DNA of 11,072 bases, taken from Bacteroidota bacterium (GTDB taxonomy: Bacteria > Bacteroidota > Bacteroidia > Flavobacteriales > Weeksellaceae). Shown piece after piece: positions 7,354 to 11,072 of the stretch. The notes under the pieces are model-generated. The model made no database searches. It saw nothing but the letters and a program-made list of their open reading frames with translations, and was not told the origin of the DNA. The stretch is taken from the NCBI GenBank assembly GCA_023420435.1, contig JAEZWE010000109.1:1-11072 (forward strand), given 5' to 3'. Positions within the stretch are counted from its first letter, which is position 1. Every line of letters starts with the position of its first letter. Made by a program: the position numbers and the translations under genes.

Positions 7354-8673
7354 TTACAGAATTTTCCCCGAAAGAAATAAACCGGCAATGGTAAAATAGA
7401 TAATCAAACCTGTAACATCCACCAAAGTCGCCACAAAAGGAGCAGAAGAAGTGGCAGGATCAAGATTGAATTTTTTAAGAATAAAAGGAACCATAGATCC
7501 GGAAAGTGTTCCCCATAAAACAATCATGGCAAGTGAAATTCCGGCACTGATGGCTACGAAAAACCAATATTCACCATAATCGAACCAACCCAACTCTTGC
7601 CAAAGCATAATTCTTAAAAATCCGATAACGCCAAGCAAAGAACCCAGAAAAAGTCCGGTAACAATTTCTTTACGCATCACAATCCACCAATCTTTTATGG
7701 TAATTTCCTGAAGCGCCATTGCACGAATAATTAATGTTGCCGCTTGTGAACCCGAGTTTCCGCCACTGGAAATAATTAATGGAATAAAAAGAGCTAAAAC
7801 TACGGCTTTTTCAATTTCAACTTCATAAAATCCCATTACTGAAGCGGTTATTAATTGCAGAAAAAACAGGACTATTAACCAAAATCCACGTTTTTTAATC
7901 ATTTCCCACCAATGCGTTTGTATATAAGGATCATCCAAAGCTTCCATACCTCCAAATTTCTGAATGTCTTCGGTATTTTGCTGTTCAATTTGATCGAGAA
8001 TGTCATCTATGGTAACAATTCCCACCAAAACACCGGCTTCTGTAACAATAGGAAGTGCAGTTCTGTCGTATTTTTCAAAATAAGGAACCGCGTCTTCTTT
8101 GGAAGTGGTTGTTGTAATGGCTACAAAATGATCATCGGTAATTTCAGAAATTAATTGGTCATCATCAGCTAAAAGTAAAGCGCGAATATCGAGGTCATCA
8201 ATAAGACGGTTTCTTTCATCAACAACGTATAAATAATTGAGGGTTTCCACCTTTCCACCCACTTTTTTTATTTGCTCGAAACTGCGTTTTACCGTCCATT
8301 CTTTTCGAATTTGAATGTAATACGGCGTCATCATTCTGGCAATCGAATCTTCCTGATAACCTAAAAGTTTCAAGGCAATTCTCCGTTCTTGCGGATTCAA
8401 AAGGTTGATGGAATATTTGATGAGTTCATCCGGAAAATCTTCCAAAAGGGTAGTTCTGTCATCAGGCGTCATTCCGTTCAATATTTCGGCAACTTCTTCG
8501 TTTCCGATGCTGCGAATGGTTTCTTCCTGAAAATCGGGATCAAGGTGCGAAAAAACTTCAGATTTGTACTCTTTCGGAACTTTTATGAAAGCTAAAAGAC
8601 GTTCGTCTGCATGAAGTTCACTCAATGTTTCTGCAATGTCTGCAGGATTAAAAATAATTTCTTTAGTTTCCAC
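7354..8673 (-). CDS. mgtE: magnesium transporter MgtE
   Basis: MgtE is a homodimeric Mg2+ channel of the inner membrane, gated by intracellular Mg2+. From the GTG start at 8673 the protein has 439 residues, a normal length. Domains in order are the MgtE N domain (about 8-115), a tandem CBS pair (about 118-235) and the five-helix membrane domain (about 262-439). The pore motif PLIISSGGNSGSQAATLIIR and the C-terminal LDPATSSAPFVATLVDVTG, with the conserved pore Asp in LVDVTG, are intact. The frame is open to a TTG at 8700, but that codon overlaps the -7 promoter element. GTG at 8671-8673 starts METKEIIFNPADIAE, which begins at the family's conserved N-terminus, so I chose it. The gene heads a compact run with the glycosyltransferase-like and BtuF-like genes. 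I see no M-box-like leader, since there is no room between promoter and start. Confidence 0.93.
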   Translation of the reverse strand: METKEIIFNPADIAETLSELHADERLLAFIKVPKEYKSEVFSHLDPDFQEETIRSIGNEEVAEILNGMTPDDRTTLLEDFPDELIKYSINLLNPQERRIALKLLGYQEDSIARMMTPYYIQIRKEWTVKRSFEQIKKVGGKVETLNYLYVVDERNRLIDDLDIRALLLADDDQLISEITDDHFVAITTTTSKEDAVPYFEKYDRTALPIVTEAGVLVGIVTIDDILDQIEQQNTEDIQKFGGMEALDDPYIQTHWWEMIKKRGFWLIVLFFLQLITASVMGFYEVEIEKAVVLALFIPLIISSGGNSGSQAATLIIRAMALQEITIKDWWIVMRKEIVTGLFLGSLLGVIGFLRIMLWQELGWFDYGEYWFFVAISAGISLAMIVLWGTLSGSMVPFILKKFNLDPATSSAPFVATLVDVTGLIIYFTIAGLFLSGKIL

Positions 8674-8697
8674 GGTTTCCCAAACTTTTGTCTTGCA

Positions 8698-8705
8698 CAA
8701 AAATA
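8698..8705 (-). promoter_or_regulatory. -7 promoter element upstream of mgtE
   Basis: On the minus strand TATTTTTG (8705 to 8698) matches TAnnTTTG exactly and is followed by TGC, as at lipA. I see no clear TTG -33 element at the usual distance. The element ends 24 bp before the GTG chosen as the mgtE start and probably drives mgtE and the two genes after it. Confidence 0.5.
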
Positions 8706-8717
8706 AAGTAAAATATT

Positions 8718-8765
8718 AAAAAACGATTTTTAGGATATTACTAAACTATAAATTTTAGAAAATCG
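8718..8765 (-). terminator. weak candidate terminator of the 8775-9314 gene
   Basis: On the minus strand CGATTTT (8765-8759) can pair with AAAATCG (8730-8724), and six T follow immediately (8723-8718). The loop is long (28 bases) and the stem is A/T-rich, so stability is doubtful. Its place directly after the stop of the secreted-protein gene and before the mgtE promoter fits termination. Confidence 0.3.
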
Positions 8766-8774
8766 GTAAATCGA

Positions 8775-9314
8775 CTACATTGTTTTTCTTAAATTTTTTT
8801 TGATCAGTTTTAGGGCTCCTTTAGTTCCCAGTTTGATGGAATTTTCTGCTGAACCCAAAATTCTGGCATTTTTACGAAAAGTGTCATAGTTGCTTTCACA
8901 CATTAGTTTCCCCGATTTGTCATACAATTTCATTTTTACAACTACCTGACTTGAAAGTACATATTTTCCGATTCCGATTTTAAAAAATTTTATCAGTGAA
9001 ACCACCGCATAATCTGCTTCATTATTTTTGCAACTTTCAATAATATTGGGAATATCAACGTTTTCATACGCAACAATACTGTTGTTTTGAAGAATTTTAT
9101 GGTGGTTTAAACTCATAAAATCACTTGCCGCGGAAAAATAAGAAAGGTGGGTAATTTCTCTTATTTCTTCAAAATTGGGTGTTATTTCGGAGGCGAAGAA
9201 AATAATGGTTTTCTGATTTTTAGAACTTTTGGGATAATTTTGTCCTTGCAAAATGGAGGAACCAAATGCAAATATTAAGAGTAGTACTAATTGTAATATT
9301 AATTTTTTTTTCAT
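8775..9314 (-). CDS. hypothetical secreted protein
   Basis: I do not recognise this 179-residue protein. It begins with a clear signal peptide: MKKK, a hydrophobic core LILQLVLLLIFAF, then GSSILQGQ with a likely type I cleavage site near residue 23-25. There is no lipobox cysteine. The mature part is about 155 residues, mixed alpha/beta and basic at its end (KLIKKNLRK). The segment ADYAVVSLIKFF...SSQVVVKMKLYDKSGKLMCES loosely resembles periplasmic proteins of the CsgG/LpoB/GNA1162 type, in which a strand pair with 'D..Gk' occurs. This is an impression, not an assignment. Three features give little away: only one cysteine pair candidate (Cys in ESCKNNEADY and LMCES), no catalytic motif, and no repeats. 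It is transcribed alone, between the mgtE promoter and the divergent rpsO gene. An exact -7 element stands only 10 bp before the ATG. Confidence 0.7.
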   Translation of the reverse strand: MKKKLILQLVLLLIFAFGSSILQGQNYPKSSKNQKTIIFFASEITPNFEEIREITHLSYFSAASDFMSLNHHKILQNNSIVAYENVDIPNIIESCKNNEADYAVVSLIKFFKIGIGKYVLSSQVVVKMKLYDKSGKLMCESNYDTFRKNARILGSAENSIKLGTKGALKLIKKNLRKTM

Positions 9315-9324
9315 CAGACTGTTG

Positions 9325-9332
9325 CAAAAATA
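9325..9332 (-). promoter_or_regulatory. -7 promoter element of the secreted-protein gene
   Basis: On the minus strand TATTTTTG (9332 to 9325) is an exact TAnnTTTG match, preceded by CG as at rpsO and pnp. No TTG lies at 16-20 bp upstream. Only 10 bp separate it from the ATG at 9314, so the mRNA leader would be a few bases long or absent. Confidence 0.45.
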
Positions 9333-9405
9333 CGCTGATTAACTTGTTTCTTAATAAGATTTAGCAATTTTTTAATAAAAAAATTAATTGATTTTGCAGA
9401 AAGGA

Positions 9406-9435
9406 TTGTTGAATTAGGTTTTTTTCGTATTTTTG
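9406..9435 (+). promoter_or_regulatory. rpsO promoter
   Basis: TATTTTTG at 9428-9435 matches TAnnTTTG exactly. A doubled TTGTTG at 9406-9411 supplies -33 elements with spacers of 19 or 16 bp. This is the best complete Bacteroidota promoter in the window. It implies a leader of about 30 bases before the ATG at 9472. Confidence 0.7.
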
Positions 9436-9471
9436 CCGCTCGTTACATAATAATCATTAAATAATATTTGC

Positions 9472-9741
9472 ATGTACTTAACATCAGAAAAGAAGTCAGA
9501 AATTTTCGCAAAACACGGAAAATCTGCAACAGACACAGGAAGCGCTGAAGGACAAATTGCTCTATTCACGTTCAGAATTAACCATCTTTCAGGACATTTG
9601 AAGTCTAATCACAAAGATTATGCTACAGAAAAATCTCTTGTAAAATTAGTAGGTAAAAGAAAAAGATTGTTAGATTATCTTAAGAGTAAAGATATCAATC
9701 GTTACAGAGCAATCATTGCAGAACTTGGACTTAGAAAGTAA
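9472..9741 (+). CDS. rpsO: 30S ribosomal protein S15
   Basis: Ribosomal protein S15 binds the central domain of 16S rRNA and helps form the platform of the 30S subunit and bridge B4 to the 50S subunit. The protein has 89 residues, the standard length. The family signature is complete: TDTGSAEGQIALFTFRINHLSGHLK (residues 20-44), then LVKLVGKRKRLLDYLK and a C-terminal RYRAIIAELGLRK. The ATG at 9472 gives the usual N-terminus. It is a single-gene transcription unit with a strong promoter upstream and a strong hairpin terminator 11 bp after the stop. In many bacteria pnp follows directly; here two minus-strand genes intervene. The leader is too short to hold the large S15-binding structures known from other bacteria. 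Confidence 0.98.
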   Translation: MYLTSEKKSEIFAKHGKSATDTGSAEGQIALFTFRINHLSGHLKSNHKDYATEKSLVKLVGKRKRLLDYLKSKDINRYRAIIAELGLRK

Positions 9742-9744
9742 GTC

Positions 9745-9779
9745 AAAAAAAAGCAACTCAAACCGAGTTGCTTTTTTTT
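9745..9779. terminator. bidirectional rho-independent terminator after rpsO
   Basis: GCAACTC (9753-9759) and GAGTTGC (9765-9771) form a perfect 7-bp stem with a 5-base loop. The stem is flanked by A8 on the left and T8 on the right, which can lengthen it and give a U tract on either strand. It stands between the convergent rpsO and GlsB-type genes and can stop both. Confidence 0.92.
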
Positions 9780-9783
9780 ATTT

Positions 9784-10029
9784 TTAAGAATTCATTCCTC
9801 GCGAGACGAGATTAATGATGGCGAGTAATATAACGGCTCCAACAGCGCCTGTAAGAATTTGTCCTACAATAGCAGTTCCAAATGTATTTCCCAATAACCA
9901 ATATCCAATAAAACCGCCAATAATACCTACGATTATATTTCCGATTAGTCCTAAACTACCACCTCTAAAAACCTGCGAACCAAGCCAGCCTGCTACTGCT
10001 CCGATAATAATTGTCCAAAGAAGCCCCAT
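9784..10029 (-). CDS. GlsB/YeaQ/YmgE family small membrane protein
   Basis: A small, glycine-rich integral membrane protein of the transglycosylase-associated (PF04226) family, linked to stress response in several bacteria but without a known biochemical activity. From the ATG at 10029 it has 81 residues, the usual family length. It contains three membrane helices: about 2-20 (GLLWTIIIGAVAGWLGSQV), 26-47 (LGLIGNIIVGIIGGFIGYWL) and 52-75 (TAIVGQILTGAVGAVILLAI). The GAVAGWLGS and GNIIVGIIGGFIG glycine patterns are typical. The frame is open for 14 more codons to an ATG at 10071, but that extension (MKIADFFTNKKFKI) is not family-like, while the A/T-rich stretch before 10029 suits a Bacteroidota start. 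I therefore prefer 10029. I see no exact TAnnTTTG element upstream. It ends 4 bp beyond the shared terminator. Confidence 0.88.
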   Translation of the reverse strand: MGLLWTIIIGAVAGWLGSQVFRGGSLGLIGNIIVGIIGGFIGYWLLGNTFGTAIVGQILTGAVGAVILLAIINLVSRGMNS

Positions 10030-10071
10030 AATTTTAAATTTTTTATTTGTAAAAAAGTCTGCTATTTTCAT

Positions 10072-10186
10072 GCCTATTTTAATTAAATAAAACGCTTCAT
10101 GGAAATTTTATAAATTTTGTGAGGAATCTTAAATAATAGAAATTAAAGAAAAAAAGAGCTCAAAGTAATGCATGACTTTTTTAAGA
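10072..10186. other. intergenic stretch with no recognisable feature
   Basis: This A/T-rich gap between the GlsB-type gene and the lipoprotein terminator holds no credible ORF or stable hairpin. It presumably contains the GlsB promoter, but I see no exact TAnnTTTG element on the minus strand. Confidence 0.4.
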
Positions 10187-10221
10187 TAAATAAAAAGAGA
10201 CTGTTTTTAAAACAGCCTCTT
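10187..10221 (-). terminator. rho-independent terminator of the lipoprotein gene
   Basis: Read on the minus strand, AAGAGGCTGTTTT (10221-10209) pairs with AAAACAGTCTCTT (10207-10195) through a G-T wobble. The plus-strand copy would have an A-C mismatch at the same place, so the structure is fitted to the minus strand. T-rich sequence (TTTATTTAT) follows. It begins 21 bp after the lipoprotein stop. Confidence 0.8.
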
Positions 10222-10242
10222 ATCAATTATTGTGGTCATGAA

Positions 10243-10740
10243 TTATTGAATTTTGGCGTTAAAATCGCCGCTTGTAATTTCTACTTTATTGGTTGATCCT
10301 GAAATATTTTCATAAGCTGTTGCAGTAAAAGTTCCTATAACAGAATTGGCGGTCACTTCATTTATAACTACGGAACCTGTTCCTCGAACAGAAGTATAGC
10401 TTTTTACATTCCCAACTGAAATCATATTCAAATAATTGATGTAACCTTTGGTAATGTCATTGTTTCCAGAGGTATAAGTTCCGGTGCCGGTGTAATTGGT
10501 AATTTGAATTTGAATTGAATTTCCTTTTGAATCGCTGCTTTGTAGGTTTAGGATTCCATTGGTTATTACAGCAGTAGGTTCTACATAACTGCTATAACTG
10601 GCTCCGTCTACTGAAGCTTTTAAAAAATGACCTGAAGTTTGATTGTTGAGATCATCTTCATCGTTGCTACAAGATACTAAAGCAAAACTGAATACAGAAA
10701 GTGCCAGTAAAAAAAGAATTTTGTTTTTCATTGTTTTCAT
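10243..10740 (-). CDS. DUF6252-like lipoprotein
   Basis: A 165-residue lipoprotein of unknown function. The signal peptide MKNKILFLLALSVFSFALVSC carries a lipobox LVSC with the lipidated Cys24. The residues after it, SNDEDD, are acidic, as in the lipoprotein export signal that sends Bacteroidota lipoproteins to the cell surface. The mature part is beta-rich: an opening FLKASVDGASYSSYV, then alternating strands with ILNLQSSDSKGNSIQIQI and a GTGTYTSG turn. These features fit the DUF6252 group common in Flavobacteriia, although I assign it by pattern only. It has one gene, its own terminator and a weak promoter upstream. A second ATG at 10731 (MKNKIL) would give an equally good signal peptide three residues shorter. 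It interrupts, together with the GlsB-type gene, the spacing between rpsO and pnp. Confidence 0.8.
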   Translation of the reverse strand: MKTMKNKILFLLALSVFSFALVSCSNDEDDLNNQTSGHFLKASVDGASYSSYVEPTAVITNGILNLQSSDSKGNSIQIQITNYTGTGTYTSGNNDITKGYINYLNMISVGNVKSYTSVRGTGSVVINEVTANSVIGTFTATAYENISGSTNKVEITSGDFNAKIQ

Positions 10741-10764
10741 AGTGTATTTTTTTTAATTACAATA

Positions 10765-10795
10765 CAAATTTCATATAATCTAATGTTTGGTTCAA
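10765..10795 (-). promoter_or_regulatory. weak candidate promoter of the lipoprotein gene
   Basis: On the minus strand GAAATTTG (10772 to 10765) differs from TAnnTTTG at the first base, and TTG (10795-10793) lies 20 bp upstream. The -7 element ends 24 bp before the ATG. One mismatch and a long spacer make it tentative. Confidence 0.3.
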
Positions 10796-10852
10796 TACTA
10801 CATTTGCCTTATTTAAGAAAACCCCCATTTCCTTAAAACCAAATAATTACCG

Positions 10853-10860
10853 TATCTTTG
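10853..10860 (+). promoter_or_regulatory. -7 promoter element of pnp
   Basis: TATCTTTG matches TAnnTTTG exactly and is preceded by CG and followed by CGC, like the other strong elements here. I see no good TTG at the -33 position. It lies 67 bp before the pnp ATG, giving a leader of about 60 bases. Confidence 0.6.
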
Positions 10861-10892
10861 CGCACGAAAATTTAAAGAGTTTAAATAATAAC

Positions 10893-10910
10893 GCAGTCAA
10901 TACGGACTGC
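10893..10910 (+). promoter_or_regulatory. stem-loop in the pnp leader
   Basis: GCAGTC (10893-10898) and GACTGC (10905-10910) are perfect inverted copies with a 6-base loop AATACG. No T run follows, so it is not a terminator. It lies in the transcribed leader, 17 bp before the ATG. In E. coli the pnp leader folds into an RNase III-cleaved hairpin through which PNPase represses itself; a similar role here is inference. Confidence 0.5.
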
Positions 10911-10927
10911 ACAAGACAGAAAATTTT

Positions 10928-11072
10928 ATGAGTGCTCCAGAAGCAATTATTGAAAAATTTCAATTAAAAGATGGACGAGAAGTGTCCATCGAAACAGGAC
11001 GTTTAGCAAAACAAGCCAACGGTTCTGTAGTAGTAAAATGTGGCGGAACGATGCTTTTAGCAACGGTTGTAG
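10928..11072 (+). CDS. pnp: polynucleotide phosphorylase, N-terminal part (3'-truncated)
   Basis: PNPase is the phosphorolytic 3'-to-5' exoribonuclease of the cytoplasm, a trimer that degrades mRNA to nucleoside diphosphates. Only the first 48 codons fall in the window, with the frame open to the right edge. They encode the start of the first RNase PH domain: MSAPEAIIEKFQLKDGR, then ETGRLAKQANGSVVVKCGG and TMLLATVV, which match the family's conserved 'tGrlArqAdGsv.v..G.T..LaTvv' pattern. The catalytic second RNase PH domain and the KH and S1 domains lie outside. The ATG at 10928 is the only sensible start. A -7 element and a leader hairpin precede it. Its usual partner rpsO lies 1.2 kb upstream on the same strand, separated by two opposite-strand genes. 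Confidence 0.93.
   Translation, partial: MSAPEAIIEKFQLKDGREVSIETGRLAKQANGSVVVKCGGTMLLATVV

Noticed and set aside
7912..8595. Two plus-strand frames inside mgtE
   Set aside because: They are antisense to the CBS and N domains of a clear MgtE and have no features of their own.
8674..8700. TTG start for mgtE at 8700
   Set aside because: The codon is part of the -7 element of the gene's own promoter; GTG at 8673 fits the family N-terminus better.
9436..9471. S15-binding regulatory structure in the rpsO leader
   Set aside because: The leader is about 30 bases, A/T-rich and without a stem; too short for the known structures.
9815..10090. Open frame of 91 codons on the plus strand opposite the GlsB-type gene
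   Set aside because: It mirrors the glycine/isoleucine-rich membrane gene as a proline-rich product, as expected of a shadow frame.
10072..10242. Possible small RNA between the GlsB-type gene and the lipoprotein gene
   Set aside because: The hairpin at 10195-10221 has its wobble pairing and T tract on the minus strand, so it is the lipoprotein terminator; no exact promoter element points into the gap.
1..11072. CRISPR array, insertion sequence, tRNA, toxin-antitoxin or defence system
   Set aside because: No spaced direct repeats, terminal inverted repeats, transposase, tRNA-like fold or typical defence domains were seen; gene content is conserved and housekeeping.

Overview
The window looks like ordinary chromosomal DNA of a Flavobacteriia member, most likely the Chryseobacterium/Kaistella group of Weeksellaceae. 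The reasons are low GC content, A/T-rich translation starts with little Shine-Dalgarno signal, repeated TAnnTTTG promoter elements typical of Bacteroidota, and protein families such as a DUF6252-like lipoprotein and a signal-peptide M1 peptidase. The genus is inferred from general resemblance, not from a database search.

Layout: (1) 2-1958, plus strand: the 3' end of a PBP4-type D-Ala-D-Ala carboxypeptidase/endopeptidase, followed 4 bp later by a HAMP-less membrane histidine kinase that begins with TTG. (2) 1930-3582, minus strand: a secreted M1 zinc metallopeptidase whose 3' end overlaps the kinase gene tail to tail. (3) 3687-5156, plus strand: an ECF-type sigma factor, then lipoyl synthase lipA with its own promoter-like element and a terminator. 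(4) 8673-5201, minus strand: a compact three-gene run of mgtE (magnesium transport), a multi-membrane glycosyltransferase-like protein, and a BtuF-like binding protein without a signal peptide. (5) 9314-8775, minus strand: a small secreted protein of unknown function. (6) 9472-9741, plus strand: rpsO (ribosomal protein S15), ending in a strong bidirectional terminator. (7) 10029-9784 and 10740-10243, minus strand: a GlsB/YeaQ-type small membrane protein and a surface-type lipoprotein. (8) 10928 to the right edge, plus strand: the start of pnp (polynucleotide phosphorylase), with a hairpin in its leader.

The genes cover cell-wall turnover, envelope sensing, peptide degradation, lipoate cofactor synthesis, Mg2+ uptake and translation/RNA decay. 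I found no mobile element, CRISPR array, tRNA, rRNA, toxin-antitoxin pair or defence system. No gene-free stretch reaches 300 bp. The longest are 10741-10927 (divergent promoters and the pnp leader) and 10072-10242 (a terminator and otherwise nothing recognisable).

I see no clear novel system. The points most worth a second look are the rpsO-pnp pair split by two opposite-strand genes, the pnp leader hairpin, the mgtE start that conflicts with its own promoter, the HAMP-less kinase, and the signal-less BtuF-like protein co-transcribed with mgtE.
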